The notes beneath the pieces are model-generated. The model worked only from the letters and a program-made list of their open reading frames with translations, was not told where the DNA came from and searched no databases. The position numbers and the translations under genes were made by a program. Source: VRUE01 sp035605695 (GTDB lineage: Bacteria > Actinomycetota > Thermoleophilia > Solirubrobacterales > 70-9). Taken from it: DNA of 64,000 bases. Of this stretch, positions 8,458 to 17,590 are shown piece after piece; position 1 is the stretch's first letter; each line of letters begins with the position of its first letter. The DNA lies in NCBI GenBank assembly GCA_035605695.1, contig DATNGZ010000016.1:62001-126000 (forward strand), given 5' to 3'.

Positions 8458-9048
8458 CTACTTGACTACGAGGGTGCCTTCCATGCCCGCTTCGGCATGA
8501 CCGGGGACCGTGCAGAGGAAGGTATAGGTGCCGGGAGCGAGGTCGGCGCTGACCGAGGTCTTGCCCTTGGAGATCGTTTCGGAGGTGGCTATCTCTTTGC
8601 CGTCCCGATCGATCGCGACGTTGTGTTCAAGCGTCGCGGGATTGTCGAAGTCGATCGTCACTTTGCCCGGCTGGCTGGTCAAGCTCGTCTTGTCGAAGGC
8701 GAGATCGGTCGGCGAGGCGGCAAGCTGCAGGGTGCCTCCTGATCCTTTGGCGGCCGGTGCGGGTTTCGGCGCCGGCGCCTTTTCGCTTTCGGCTTCGACC
8801 GGTGAGGCCTCCTCTTTGGTGATCTCTTTGTTCGCCTCCGAGAACTCCGCCGCCTTTGCCTCTTCCTCGTCCTGGGCGTGGAGCACGGCGAAGCTCGTGG
8901 TGGCACCGATCAGAAGCACGAAGCCGAGCGCGACTATCGGCGCCGCTTTGCCAGGGAAGCTCTTCACGCGCAGCCCGAGGAAGCTGACCAGCACCGCCGA
9001 GACCGCGAGCGCGATCCCGCAGACGTAAAAGAGGTCACCGTTGCTCAT
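8458..9048 (-). CDS. Membrane-anchored cupredoxin (blue-copper-like) protein
   Basis: Protein of 196 residues with two predicted membrane helices (about 8-26 and 36-56), a charged Glu/Ala/Pro-rich linker (57-103) and a C-terminal plastocyanin-like domain. All four type I copper ligands are visible: His142, Cys179, His184 and Met189 (within FLCTVPGHAEAGMEG). It probably carries electrons on the outer face of the membrane. The partner is unknown, since neighbouring miaB and recA give no functional clue. TAGGAT ends 9 nt before the ATG, so it probably has its own leaderless promoter. Confidence 0.85.
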   Translation of the reverse strand: MSNGDLFYVCGIALAVSAVLVSFLGLRVKSFPGKAAPIVALGFVLLIGATTSFAVLHAQDEEEAKAAEFSEANKEITKEEASPVEAESEKAPAPKPAPAAKGSGGTLQLAASPTDLAFDKTSLTSQPGKVTIDFDNPATLEHNVAIDRDGKEIATSETISKGKTSVSADLAPGTYTFLCTVPGHAEAGMEGTLVVK

Positions 9049-9057
9049 GTGAGCGGA

Positions 9058-9063
9058 ATCCTA
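9058..9063 (-). promoter_or_regulatory. -10 box of the cupredoxin gene (TAGGAT)
   Basis: TAGGAT lies 9 nt before the ATG at 9048. Confidence 0.5.
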
Positions 9064-9083
9064 TCCACGCGGCGCAGGCGCCG

Positions 9084-10169
9084 TCAGGCAGCCTGCGCCT
9101 CCACAACCGGCGCCGCCTCGGCCCCTGCCGGCACCTCGGCGCCGATGCCGAGTGCGGTCCTGATCTTGGCCTCGATCTCACTGGCGATCTCGGGGTTCTC
9201 GACCAGGAACTGCTTGGCGTTGTTGCGCCCTTGTCCGAGCCGCGTCTCGCCGTAGGAGAAGAAGGCGCCCGACTTGCGGACGATGTCGTGCTCGATGCCG
9301 AAATCGAGCAACTCGCCTTCGCGCGAGATACCCTGGCCGTACTCGATCTCGAATTCGGCCTGGCGGAACGGCGCCGCCACCTTGTTCTTGACGACTTTGA
9401 CCCGCACCCGGTTGCCGACTGCCTCGGTGCCGTCCTTGAGCGTCTCGATGCGGCGAATGTCGAGCCGCTGCGAGGCGTAGAACTTCAGCGCCCGGCCGCC
9501 CGGCTGGGTCTCCGGCGAGCCGAACTGGACGCCGACCTTTTCGCGGATCTGGTTGGTGAAGAGGCAGACGGTGTTGGTGCGGTTGAGGTTGCCGGCCAGC
9601 TTGCGCATCGCCTGCGACATCAGCCGTGCCTGCAGGCCGACGGTGGTGTCGCCGATCTGGCCGTCCAGCTCGGCCTTCGGCGTCAGCGCCGCGACCGAGT
9701 CGATCGCGATCACGTCGATCGCCGCAGAAGCGATCAGGCGATCGGCAATCTGCAGCGCCTGCTCGCCGTAGTCGGGCTGGGAGACCAGCAACTCGTCGGT
9801 ATCGACGCCGATCGCCCGCGCGTAGATCGGGTCCATCGCGTGCTCGGTGTCGATGAAGACGCAGACTCCGCCCCTCGCCTGAGCCTCGGCAATGACGTGG
9901 TAGATCAGCGTCGTCTTACCCGAGGACTCGGGGCCGAAGATCTCGACCATCCGGCCGCGGGGCACGCCGCCGATGCCGAGCGCCAGGTCCAGCGCCAGGG
10001 CGCCGGTCGGGATCGCTTCCACCGGCAGAGCGCTCTCGGCGCCGAGCCGCATCAGCGAACCCTGGCCGAAGTCGCGCTCAATCTGGGTTACCGCGGCCTC
10101 GAGCGCCGCGTCCTTGGCCTTGGCTTCCTTCGCCGAGACCTCATTCAAAGCCGCCTTTTTGTCTGCCAT
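9084..10169 (-). CDS. recA: Recombinase RecA
   Basis: DNA strand-exchange and SOS co-protease protein of 361 residues. The Walker A motif GPESSGKTT (about residue 75), the VIAIDSVAAL Walker B region and the TNQIREKVGVQFG loop 2 region are intact. The start at 10169 (MADKKAA) is chosen over a 24-residue longer frame because GGTGAGAG precedes it and the extension is not RecA-like. It is 13 bp downstream of thpR and probably cotranscribed with it. Placement after cinA is a conserved bacterial arrangement. I saw no obvious LexA box near its start. Confidence 0.98.
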   Translation of the reverse strand: MADKKAALNEVSAKEAKAKDAALEAAVTQIERDFGQGSLMRLGAESALPVEAIPTGALALDLALGIGGVPRGRMVEIFGPESSGKTTLIYHVIAEAQARGGVCVFIDTEHAMDPIYARAIGVDTDELLVSQPDYGEQALQIADRLIASAAIDVIAIDSVAALTPKAELDGQIGDTTVGLQARLMSQAMRKLAGNLNRTNTVCLFTNQIREKVGVQFGSPETQPGGRALKFYASQRLDIRRIETLKDGTEAVGNRVRVKVVKNKVAAPFRQAEFEIEYGQGISREGELLDFGIEHDIVRKSGAFFSYGETRLGQGRNNAKQFLVENPEIASEIEAKIRTALGIGAEVPAGAEAAPVVEAQAA

Positions 10170-10182
10170 CTGTTCTCTCACC

Positions 10183-10785
10183 TCACTGCCGCCCGTCTTC
10201 GGACAGCTCGACTTGCGCCAGCGGGGTGTATCGCGCACCACGCGGCTGGAGTTCGGAACGGTAGAGCGTCAACCGGACGCCTAGAAGGGGCGATAAGAGC
10301 TCGGCCGGCAGCTCCCCCGGCGGCCTCCTGACGGAACCGGGCCGCTTCGAGCCGCGCCCCTCGGGCTTGACCCTGGCAACGGTGACGTGGGGCCAAAACG
10401 CTCGCTTCTCGGGCTTGTAGAAGCGCTCCGCGACCAGTCGTCCCTCCAGGTTGGCTTGAATCGCGACGGTACCGGGAGAATCGGCCGGAAGGGCGAAGAG
10501 CCGGGGTCGCTTCGGCGAAGGCTTGCCAACTGGATCTCCGAGCCGGACCAGCGGCGCCCGTTCCCTGAGGCCGTTGACGAGCTCCGCCAGGGGCTCGATC
10601 TGCCGCTCGGGCATGTAGCCGAGAAAGGCGAGCGTGATGTGAAGCGACTCGCGCGGCACAGGGCGCAGTGCTGGGTCGCTCAGTTCTCTTCCGGCCCATG
10701 CCGCAATTAGGTCGCGCACCTCCTCGGGCAGGTCCAGCGCCACGAAGAGGCGTGCCCGCGGGCTCTTCAGTCTCTCCTTCGTCAT
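10183..10785 (-). CDS. thpR: RNA 2',3'-cyclic phosphodiesterase (2'-5' RNA ligase family)
   Basis: Member of the 2H phosphoesterase superfamily, 200 residues. Both HxT motifs are visible, SLHITLAF and PHVTVAR. Family members open 2',3'-cyclic phosphate RNA ends or ligate 2'-5' bonds in vitro; the physiological substrate is generally uncertain. The ATG at 10785 (MTKERLK) is chosen because TAGCGT lies 7 nt upstream, while the longer frame from 10821 would pass through that promoter. It sits between cinA and recA on the same strand. Confidence 0.88.
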   Translation of the reverse strand: MTKERLKSPRARLFVALDLPEEVRDLIAAWAGRELSDPALRPVPRESLHITLAFLGYMPERQIEPLAELVNGLRERAPLVRLGDPVGKPSPKRPRLFALPADSPGTVAIQANLEGRLVAERFYKPEKRAFWPHVTVARVKPEGRGSKRPGSVRRPPGELPAELLSPLLGVRLTLYRSELQPRGARYTPLAQVELSEDGRQ

Positions 10786-10792
10786 CGCAACC

Positions 10793-10798
10793 ACGCTA
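10793..10798 (-). promoter_or_regulatory. -10 box of thpR-recA (TAGCGT)
   Basis: TAGCGT lies 7 nt before the thpR ATG at 10785, in the 71-bp gap below cinA. Confidence 0.4.
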
Positions 10799-10856
10799 AG
10801 GGGCGGCGACGCACACGACAACGCCTAGGTGTCACGAAAGCGTGCCGGCCGAGGGC

Positions 10857-12140
10857 CTAGAGGGGCGCGTCCTCGCCGCTGAGCAGGATGCGAAGCATGT
10901 GCATCGCGACCAGCGCAGAGCGTTCGCGGATGTCGGCGCGGCCGCCGGGAATCACCGGATCGCGGGCCAATGTCGTGCCGTCGGCGAGGCGGGCGTTGAA
11001 GCAGACGTAGCCGACCGGCTTCTCCTCGCTGCCGCCATCGGGGCCGGCGATGCCGGTGATCGAGACGGCCAGATCGGCCCCAAAGCGCTCCAGCGCGCCA
11101 AGCGCCATCGCCTCCGCCACCTCAGGCGAGACCGCGCCCTTAACCTCGATCAGGCCTGGATCGACCCCGAGCAGCTCCGCCTTCGCCTCGTTTGAGTAGG
11201 CGACGACGCTGCCCGCCATGTAGGCCGAGGCGCCCGGCAGGTCGGTGACGCGGGCGGCCAGCAGGCCACCGCTGCAGGACTCGGCAAGCCCGAGGCGATG
11301 CCCTTTCAGCAGCCGCGCCACCTGGGAGTCGATCGTCTCCCCGTCGAGGCTGAAGAGATGCTGGCTATGGCGGGCATGCAGACCTGCTTGCACAGCCTCG
11401 GCCGTTGCCGCGGCGTCGTCGCGGAAGCGCACGTCGATCTCGATCTCGCCGCGGCGCAAGCAGGTGGTGATCTCAACCTCTGGCAGGGCCACTCCCTCTG
11501 CCTCGATCTCGCGCAGGCTCTTGGCGATCTCCGACTCCGGGGTGCCGAACATGCGCAGCGTGTAGCCGCGAAGAGGTGTCGCTTGCTCCAGCAGCTCCCG
11601 CACGGGACCCGTCGCGAGGGCGGTAGGCCACATTGGCCGCAGCTCGCGAGGTGGTCCTGGCAGGACGATCACCAGCGATTTCTCGGCTGGCACGACCAGG
11701 CCGGGCGCGGTGCCGACGGGATCGAGCGCGATCGCGCCGTCGGGGACCATTGCCTGCTTGCGGTTGGCCTCGCGCACCGCCTCTTCGTCGAAGCTGAAGC
11801 TGCGGGCGAAGTTGCGCAGGATCGTCGCGATCTTCTCCTCGACCTCGTCGTCGAGGACGAGCTCACGGCCGGCGAAGCTGGCGACGACCTCTGCGGTCAG
11901 GTCATCGGCGGTCGGGCCGAGGCCGCCCGAGGTGACGATCAGGTCCATTCCCTCGGCGGCCATAAAGCGCAGTGCCGCCTCGAGATCATCGGGGCGATCG
12001 CCGACGACGAGTATGTGGGCGACGTCGACCCCGAGCCCGGCCAGCTGTTCGGAGATCCAGGGGCCATTGCGGTCGGCAATGCGACCGGTTAGGACCTCGG
12101 TCCCTGTTACGACTATCCCCGCCCGCAGCTCGTCGCTCAT
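10857..12140 (-). CDS. cinA: CinA: competence/damage-inducible protein, NMN amidohydrolase
   Basis: Protein of 427 residues. The N-terminal MoaB/MogA-like domain (about 1-170, with TSGGLGPTADD) is joined to a C-terminal CinA domain (about 270-427, with LAESCSGGLLAARVTDLPGAS). CinA proteins cleave ADP-ribose pyrophosphate bonds through the N-terminal domain and deamidate nicotinamide mononucleotide through the C-terminal domain, recycling pyridine nucleotides. The ATG overlaps the stop of the upstream rodZ-like gene by 4 bp. recA lies two genes downstream, the classical cinA-recA arrangement. Confidence 0.95.
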   Translation of the reverse strand: MSDELRAGIVVTGTEVLTGRIADRNGPWISEQLAGLGVDVAHILVVGDRPDDLEAALRFMAAEGMDLIVTSGGLGPTADDLTAEVVASFAGRELVLDDEVEEKIATILRNFARSFSFDEEAVREANRKQAMVPDGAIALDPVGTAPGLVVPAEKSLVIVLPGPPRELRPMWPTALATGPVRELLEQATPLRGYTLRMFGTPESEIAKSLREIEAEGVALPEVEITTCLRRGEIEIDVRFRDDAAATAEAVQAGLHARHSQHLFSLDGETIDSQVARLLKGHRLGLAESCSGGLLAARVTDLPGASAYMAGSVVAYSNEAKAELLGVDPGLIEVKGAVSPEVAEAMALGALERFGADLAVSITGIAGPDGGSEEKPVGYVCFNARLADGTTLARDPVIPGGRADIRERSALVAMHMLRILLSGEDAPL

Positions 12141-12904
12141 GTGCAGCTTGGTCGTTCCGCTTCGTCGAGCTGGGTCAGGCCGCCGGAGGAATCGATTGAG
12201 TACCCGATCGGGCTAGACGTCGTCGGAATTTCAGCTTCCCTGCCATCGATGAGCATCGAGACCTCCCCGTTGCCAAATGAGACAGTGAAGCTACCGGAGC
12301 GGAACGGGCCTTCTTCGGCTCCCGTTTGCAGGATCTGACCGTCAATCAGCGGTTTGCCGCGAGCATCGAGGACGCAGACCCAAACTTCAGCGCTGGCGGC
12401 GAGCTGGACGGAGACGCCATTTGCGGCTTCTTGAGAAGGCTTCTGCTTCTGCCGTTGTCGACGACTCTCCCCCGCGGGCTTGCTCTGCGAAACGCCACCG
12501 CTGCCACCGCCTTCTCCACCGCCAGGAATAGCGACGATCGCGATCACGGCGACGAGTAGGACGGCGGCGATCGCGACCCAACTGGCGCGCGGAAGCGGCC
12601 AGCGACGTTCGCGCGGCTGGCCGGGGATAGACGCCGCGGCGGGCTCGGGCGTCAGGCTTCGGGAGCTCCCTTCGACGTTCTTGCGGTAATCCTCGGCCAG
12701 TCGCTCTCCGTCTAGCCCCAGAAACGCCGCGTAGGTGCGGATGAAGCCGCGCGTGTAGACGCCCCCAGGCAGGACGTCCCACTCCTCGTTCTCGATTGCT
12801 CGCAGGTAGCGGGCGCGAATCCGGGTCGCCGCCTCGACCTCGGAAAGGTCTACTTTGCGCCGATTTCTCGCCTCGCGAAAGACACTGCCGATCGGGCGGT
12901 CCAC
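12137..12904 (-). CDS. RodZ-like helix-turn-helix membrane protein
   Basis: Protein of 255 residues. The N-terminal helix-turn-helix domain (about 1-70, with GSVFREARNRRKVDLSEVEA) is followed by a linker, one membrane helix (about 104-124), a low-complexity stretch and an extracytoplasmic DUF4115-like beta domain (about 150-245). This is the architecture of RodZ, which links MreB to the wall-elongation machinery. It lies between ftsK and cinA, matching ymfM of Firmicutes. The GTG start is supported by GACAAT 6 nt upstream. Its role as a cell-shape factor is inferred from architecture and position. Confidence 0.85.
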   Translation of the reverse strand: MDRPIGSVFREARNRRKVDLSEVEAATRIRARYLRAIENEEWDVLPGGVYTRGFIRTYAAFLGLDGERLAEDYRKNVEGSSRSLTPEPAAASIPGQPRERRWPLPRASWVAIAAVLLVAVIAIVAIPGGGEGGGSGGVSQSKPAGESRRQRQKQKPSQEAANGVSVQLAASAEVWVCVLDARGKPLIDGQILQTGAEEGPFRSGSFTVSFGNGEVSMLIDGREAEIPTTSSPIGYSIDSSGGLTQLDEAERPSCT

Positions 12905-12910
12905 CGACCC

Positions 12911-12916
12911 ATTGTC
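12911..12916 (-). promoter_or_regulatory. -10 box of the rodZ-like gene (GACAAT)
   Basis: GACAAT lies 6 nt before the GTG at 12904, in the 53-bp gap below ftsK. Confidence 0.4.
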
Positions 12917-12957
12917 CTACCCCGGGATCGAGAGGTCCACCGGAGATGGCCGCTGGA

Positions 12958-15120
12958 CTACTCGGGCACTGCTGCGGGCGCCTCGGACTCGGACTCCTGC
13001 GACTCTCCGCCGCCGCCGGTGAGGCGCGCCATGTCGGCCGCCGTGACCAGAACCTGGCGTGGTTTGGAGCCTTCGTAGCCGGAGATGACGCCGCGTCGCT
13101 CGAGCATGTCGATCAGCCGGCCGGCGCGCGTGTAGCCGACCCGCAGGCGGCGCTGGATCATCGAGACCGAAGCGGTTTCCGTCTCGACCACGACGCGGAT
13201 CGCCTCGTCGAGCAGGTCATCGCTGTCGGGGTCGTAGTCGCCCTCGGCTTCGACGCCCTTCTCGGCGACAACCTCGAGCAGCTCGGCCTCAAATTCGGGC
13301 TCGCCCTGCTTGGCCCAGTGGCCGGTGATGCGGGCGATCTCGTCCTCGGTGATGAAGGCGCCCTGGATCCGCTGCAGCTTCGACGTGCCGGCGCCGCGGA
13401 AGAGCATGTCGCCCTGCCCGAGCAGCGCCTCTGCCCCACCCTGATCGAGGATCACCCGCGAGTCGGTCTGCGAGGAAACCGCGAAGGCGATCCGGGCGGG
13501 GATGTTGACCTTGATCGTGCCGGTGATGATGTCGGTCGAGGGGCGCTGGGTCGCCAGCACCAGGTGGATGCCGGTGGCGCGTGACTTCTGCGCCAGCCTG
13601 ATGATCGAGTCCTCGACCTCGGCCGGGGAGACCATCATCAGGTCCGCGAGCTCGTCGATCACGCAGAGGATGTGCGGCAGCGGCGGTTCGCCGGCCTTGG
13701 CGCGGGCCCGGTTGAGCTCGCCGAGGTTGCGCGCCCGGGCCTGTCCCATGATCCCGTAGCGGCTCTCCATCTCGCCGATCAGGTTGGCCAACACGTTGGC
13801 GGCGAGGCGCGGCGAGGTGACCACCGGCGTCAATAGGTGGGGCACGTTCTCGTAGTGGTTGAGCTCGACCTGCTTGGGGTCGACCAGGACCAGGCGCACG
13901 TCATTGGGCGAAGCCTGCATCAGGATCGAGGAGAGGATCGCGTTGACGCAGCCGGACTTGCCCGAGCCAGTGGTGCCGGCGACGAGCACGTGCGGCATCT
14001 TCGCCAGGTCGGTCCAGACCGCGTTGCCGTCGATTCCCTTGCCCAGCCAGGCGACCAGCGGCGAAGTCTTCTCTGGCCGGCCGGCGTAGATGTCACCAAG
14101 CCGGACGATGCGCCGACGCGTATTCGGAACCTCGACACCGACCGCCTGCTTGCCGGGGATCGGCGCCAGGATGCGAATGTCGGTCGAAGCAAGCGCGTAG
14201 GCAAGGTCGTTGGAGAGCTCGGTGACCTTCTTCACCTTGGTGCCGGGCGCCAGCCGCAGTTCGTAGCGCGAGACGTGCGGGCCGCTGACGATGCCGACGA
14301 TTTTCGCTTCGACCCCGAAGTGGCCGAGCGCCTCGACAAGCTTGCGACCGACGATTTCGTGATCGCGAGGATCGACTCCCTTGTCGGTCTTGCCCCGTTC
14401 CAGCGCTTTGGCGGGCGGCGGCTTGTAATCGATCCCCTCGGAGATCGTCACTCCGCGCTTGTTGCCCTGCGGCGTAAGCGAAATCTGCTCAACCACAGGC
14501 TCCTCACTGGCCACAGCGGCATCTTCCTCCGCCTCGATCGAGGCAAGCTCAGCATCGAAGCTCTCGGTGACCGCCTCCTCAACAACCTCGTCGGACTCCT
14601 CGATAAGCGCAACGGTCGGCTCGACCTCATCCTCCTCGGGATAAGCGCTCATCACATCGGTGGGCCCAGGCTCGGTCTCAAACGAAAAGGTCTTCTCCTC
14701 ACCCTGCCGGTCCCGCCGCGTCTGAATAGCGGTCTGCGCCGCTCCGCGACTGCCAAGGAAAACCCGCCGCGACCCCCGGCCGATCCCCTTGAACAAAGTC
14801 GAAATCGAAGTTCCGGTGACCAGTAGCCCGCCGACCACGAGCATCAAGACAGTGAAAATCCGAGCGCCAACAGCGCCAACGAGGTAAACGAGCGCTGTTT
14901 CAAGCCCATAGCCGACCTTGCCCCCCTCCCAACCGAAGAAGAGCACAAAGCTCAAATAAACCCCGGCTGCAATCAAAAACAGCCCAATCAGATCCAAATG
15001 CCGCTGCTCCAAGGCACGCGGCAAATGAAGCTTGCCGCCATGGCCCTTAGCTCTGGGGGTTTTCGCTTTGCTTTTAGCCTTTCGGCGCGCGGGCGTCCCG
15101 CGCTTCTTACGCACGAACAT
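12958..15120 (-). CDS. ftsK: DNA translocase FtsK/SpoIIIE
   Basis: Septal DNA translocase of 720 residues that pumps chromosomal DNA through the closing septum. Order of parts: basic N-terminus, about three hydrophobic segments (residues ~40-125), an acidic linker (~150-240), the alpha/beta RecA-like motor with Walker A TTGSGKSG (about 378), and the gamma winged-helix DNA-reading domain (about 640-705, with VGYTRAGRLIDMLERRG). The ATG at 15120 is chosen; the longer frame from 15288 would translate hairpin repeat B. Three rather than four clear membrane segments is slightly low for FtsK. Confidence 0.95.
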   Translation of the reverse strand: MFVRKKRGTPARRKAKSKAKTPRAKGHGGKLHLPRALEQRHLDLIGLFLIAAGVYLSFVLFFGWEGGKVGYGLETALVYLVGAVGARIFTVLMLVVGGLLVTGTSISTLFKGIGRGSRRVFLGSRGAAQTAIQTRRDRQGEEKTFSFETEPGPTDVMSAYPEEDEVEPTVALIEESDEVVEEAVTESFDAELASIEAEEDAAVASEEPVVEQISLTPQGNKRGVTISEGIDYKPPPAKALERGKTDKGVDPRDHEIVGRKLVEALGHFGVEAKIVGIVSGPHVSRYELRLAPGTKVKKVTELSNDLAYALASTDIRILAPIPGKQAVGVEVPNTRRRIVRLGDIYAGRPEKTSPLVAWLGKGIDGNAVWTDLAKMPHVLVAGTTGSGKSGCVNAILSSILMQASPNDVRLVLVDPKQVELNHYENVPHLLTPVVTSPRLAANVLANLIGEMESRYGIMGQARARNLGELNRARAKAGEPPLPHILCVIDELADLMMVSPAEVEDSIIRLAQKSRATGIHLVLATQRPSTDIITGTIKVNIPARIAFAVSSQTDSRVILDQGGAEALLGQGDMLFRGAGTSKLQRIQGAFITEDEIARITGHWAKQGEPEFEAELLEVVAEKGVEAEGDYDPDSDDLLDEAIRVVVETETASVSMIQRRLRVGYTRAGRLIDMLERRGVISGYEGSKPRQVLVTAADMARLTGGGGESQESESEAPAAVPE

Positions 15121-15165
15121 AGGGCCGGGTTCGACATCAAGGGTCCCTCCCCTGCGCCCGAGGAC

Positions 15166-15275
15166 GGGCGATTGGGCAGGGCTGGAACGTCTTGTACTTT
15201 TTCGGCGCTTCGCTTGCGGCGACAGCAGCAGGCCCTCCACCGAAAAAGTTAAGTGGAAGCCCTGCCCAATCGCCC
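15166..15275 (-). repeat. Hairpin repeat family 1, copy B
   Basis: Palindrome upstream of ftsK. The outer arms 15166-15183 and 15258-15275 are complementary over 18 bp without mismatch. The plus-strand core contains CTTGTACTTTTTCGG and CCGAAAAAGTTAAG, as in copies A and C. The arm sequence is unique to this copy. The apical region shares TGCTGTCGCC (minus strand) with copy C. Confidence 0.85.
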
Positions 15276-15330
15276 TTGCTAGCGGCATAAATTCGAGCTA
15301 AATCCCTGCGAAACCAGGCCTATGCCCGTC

Positions 15331-15336
15331 TAACAT
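15331..15336 (+). promoter_or_regulatory. -10 box of the two-component operon (TAACAT)
   Basis: TAACAT lies 8 nt before the ATG at 15345. Confidence 0.5.
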
Positions 15337-15344
15337 CGACGGCA

Positions 15345-16040
15345 ATGCTTACCAGCGACCCAGAGATCGCCGGCGGCCGAGTCCTAGTTGTCGAGGACGA
15401 CGCCGAGATTGCCGACGTCCTGCGTCGCTCGCTGCGCCAGGAGGGCTACGAGGTAAAGACGTCAGCCGACGGCGTCGATGCGCTCGACGTGGCCACCGGC
15501 TTCGTCCCCGACCTCGTCGTCCTAGACCTTGGTCTCCCCCGCCTTGACGGCATCGAGGTCTGCCGCCGCCTGCGCGCCGAGGGCGACGTGCCGATCCTGA
15601 TGCTGACCGCGCGGGCCGAGACCGAGAACCGCGTCGACGGCCTCGACAGCGGCGCCGATGATTACCTGGTCAAGCCCTTCGAGCGCCAGGAGCTGCTGGC
15701 GCGAATCCGGGCGCTGCTGCGGCGGCGGCCACCGCGCGGCGCCGCCTCACTCAGCGTCGGTGACCTGTCACTCAACCCCGACACGCGCGAGGTGAAGCGA
15801 GACAAGCGAGAGCTGGAGTTGACCAACCGCGAGTTCGAGCTGCTCGAGTACCTAATGCGCAACGAGCGCCTCGTCGTCTCACGCGAGCGCCTGCTCGACG
15901 ACGTCTGGGGTTACGACCCGACCGCGGCCACCAATACGATCGACGTCTTCATCTCCAATCTGCGCCGCAAGCTCGAGGCCGGCGGCGAGCCGCGCCTGCT
16001 GCACACCAAACGCGGGGCCGGCTACGTCCTCAAGGAATAG
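15345..16040 (+). CDS. OmpR/PhoB-family response regulator
   Basis: DNA-binding response regulator of 231 residues. The receiver domain (about 10-125) has the acidic pair in VEDDAEI, the phospho-acceptor aspartate in VVLDLGLPRLDG, and the conserved lysine in LVKPFERQELLAR. The C-terminal winged helix (about 135-230, with LTNREFELLEYLMRN and VWGYDP) is of OmpR type. It lies 2 bp before a histidine kinase gene, so the two form a cognate pair. The sensed signal and regulon are unknown. Confidence 0.95.
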   Translation: MLTSDPEIAGGRVLVVEDDAEIADVLRRSLRQEGYEVKTSADGVDALDVATGFVPDLVVLDLGLPRLDGIEVCRRLRAEGDVPILMLTARAETENRVDGLDSGADDYLVKPFERQELLARIRALLRRRPPRGAASLSVGDLSLNPDTREVKRDKRELELTNREFELLEYLMRNERLVVSRERLLDDVWGYDPTAATNTIDVFISNLRRKLEAGGEPRLLHTKRGAGYVLKE

Positions 16041-16042
16041 CG

Positions 16043-17506
16043 ATGAGGCCGTTTCGTAGGGCCGTCGGAGCATGGCCGATGCGGTTGCGACCGAGCAACT
16101 GGCCGGTGCGATGGCGCTTGGCGGGAGTTTCGGCCGGGCTCACCCTGGTGATCCTGCTCGTCTTCGGCGCCGTGATCGGTCAGGTCGCGACGAGCCGCAT
16201 CCGCGATGACTTCAACCGCGAGGTGAGCAGCGCGGCGCAGACCCTGGCCGGCGAAATCCGCATCGTCAACACTCCGCTCGGCACCTACTACCACGGCCCT
16301 CAGCTTGACGATTTCGTTCGTCCCGACAGCGCCTCGGCAAGGGTCTTTGACGCGGGCGGCAACCTGATTAAGGAAAGCAGCGGCGCCTCCGAGCTCGGCG
16401 TGCCGCATCTGGTCGGTCTCTCCGATCACGGACAGACCCGGGCGGCGACCGCCAGGGTCACAAGCGACACCGGCATTACCACCGGCTTCGTCCAGTACGG
16501 GCGCAGCCTCACCCACGTCGACTCGACCGTCGACCGGCTCTGGCTCTTTATCGCCGCCGGCATCCTCGGTGGAACCCTGCTGGCAAGCTTGGGGGGCGTG
16601 GCGATCGCGGCGCGGGCGATGCGGCCGATCTCGGCGCTGACCGCGACGGCACGCCAGATTGGTGCAACCGGCGATCCGTCCCGGCATATGCCCGACCCGA
16701 AGGCCGACGACGAGGTCGGCGAACTGGCCCACACCCTGGAGCAGATGCTGCGCTCGCTCGACGCCGCTAGGGCCGAGCGCGAGGCGGCGATGAAGAAGCA
16801 GCGCGAGTTCGTCGCCGATGCTTCGCACGAGCTGCGCACGCCGCTGACCAGCGTGCTCGCCAACCTCGAGCTACTTCAGGCGTCGCTGGACGGGCGCAAC
16901 GGCAACGAGGATCGCGCCATCGTCGACTCGGCTTTGCGCTCCTCGCGCCGGATGAGCCGCCTGGTCGGCGATCTGTTGCTGCTGGCCCGCGCCGACGCCG
17001 GGCGCGTCGGCAAGCACCGCCCCTGCGACCTGGCGGAGATCGCCGGCAGCGCCGCCGTGGAGATGGCCCCGGTACTGGGCGAGCGCGAGCTGGAGATCGA
17101 CAACGAGCACGCGCTGCCGGTTGAGGGCAATCCCGACGAGCTGCACCGGATGGTGCTCAACCTGCTCGACAACGCCGCCCGTCACACCCAGCCCGGGGCG
17201 AAGATCGAGTTGCACGTGCACAGAGTGGGCGCTGAGGCGCTGGTTGAAATCGCCGATGACGGTCCTGGGATTCCAGCCCAGATCCGCGCCCAGATCTTCG
17301 ACCGCTTCGTTCGCGGCGAGGGTCCGGCCGACACCGCCGTGGGTCCGGGCAGCGGCCTCGGCCTGGCAATCGTTCGCGCTGTCGCCACTTCCCACGGTGG
17401 CACGGTCGAGGTCGCGGAGTCGGAATCCGGCGGCGCTCTCTTCCGCGTGCGCCTGCCGCTGAACAGATCTGAGCAGGTAATTAAGCCCGCTTTAGAACGC
17501 CTTTAG
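16043..17506 (+). CDS. Membrane sensor histidine kinase
   Basis: Histidine kinase of 487 residues. Two membrane helices (about 28-50 and 167-190) flank an extracytoplasmic sensor region of about 115 residues. Then come a HAMP linker (about 190-245), the phospho-acceptor helix with FVADASHELRTPLTS (His near 260), and an ATPase domain with N-box NLLDNAARHT and the G-boxes DDGPGIP and GSGLGLAIV. An in-frame ATG 13 codons downstream is also possible as the start. A strong terminator follows. It phosphorylates the regulator encoded immediately upstream; the ligand cannot be read from sequence. Confidence 0.95.
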   Translation: MRPFRRAVGAWPMRLRPSNWPVRWRLAGVSAGLTLVILLVFGAVIGQVATSRIRDDFNREVSSAAQTLAGEIRIVNTPLGTYYHGPQLDDFVRPDSASARVFDAGGNLIKESSGASELGVPHLVGLSDHGQTRAATARVTSDTGITTGFVQYGRSLTHVDSTVDRLWLFIAAGILGGTLLASLGGVAIAARAMRPISALTATARQIGATGDPSRHMPDPKADDEVGELAHTLEQMLRSLDAARAEREAAMKKQREFVADASHELRTPLTSVLANLELLQASLDGRNGNEDRAIVDSALRSSRRMSRLVGDLLLLARADAGRVGKHRPCDLAEIAGSAAVEMAPVLGERELEIDNEHALPVEGNPDELHRMVLNLLDNAARHTQPGAKIELHVHRVGAEALVEIADDGPGIPAQIRAQIFDRFVRGEGPADTAVGPGSGLGLAIVRAVATSHGGTVEVAESESGGALFRVRLPLNRSEQVIKPALERL

Positions 17507-17541
17507 CGTCCCGCCTTAATTTTCCCAGCGGACGAGACACA

Positions 17542-17590
17542 GGGCCCACCGGAACTCTCCCCAACGTCTTCCGGTGGGCCCACTTTTTTA
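17542..17590 (+). terminator. Rho-independent terminator of the two-component operon
   Basis: Perfect 13-bp stem (GGGCCCACCGGAA at 17542-17554 with its complement at 17569-17581), a 14-nt loop and then six T residues. It lies 36 bp after the kinase stop. The remaining bases to 17701 hold no recognisable feature. Confidence 0.93.

Noticed and set aside
9049..10200. LexA/SOS box near recA
   Set aside because: I saw no GAAC-N4-GTTC-type palindrome close to the recA or thpR starts.
10170..10241. Upstream extension of RecA
   Set aside because: The residues are not RecA-like and run into thpR; a good ribosome site precedes the ATG at 10169.
13837..14826. Long plus-strand open frame (329 codons) inside ftsK
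   Set aside because: It is antisense to an intact, motif-bearing FtsK and its product is Arg/Leu/Asp-rich with no family resemblance; a GC-rich shadow.
15121..15288. N-terminal extension of FtsK to a start at 15288
   Set aside because: It would translate hairpin repeat B; family-like sequence begins at the ATG at 15120.
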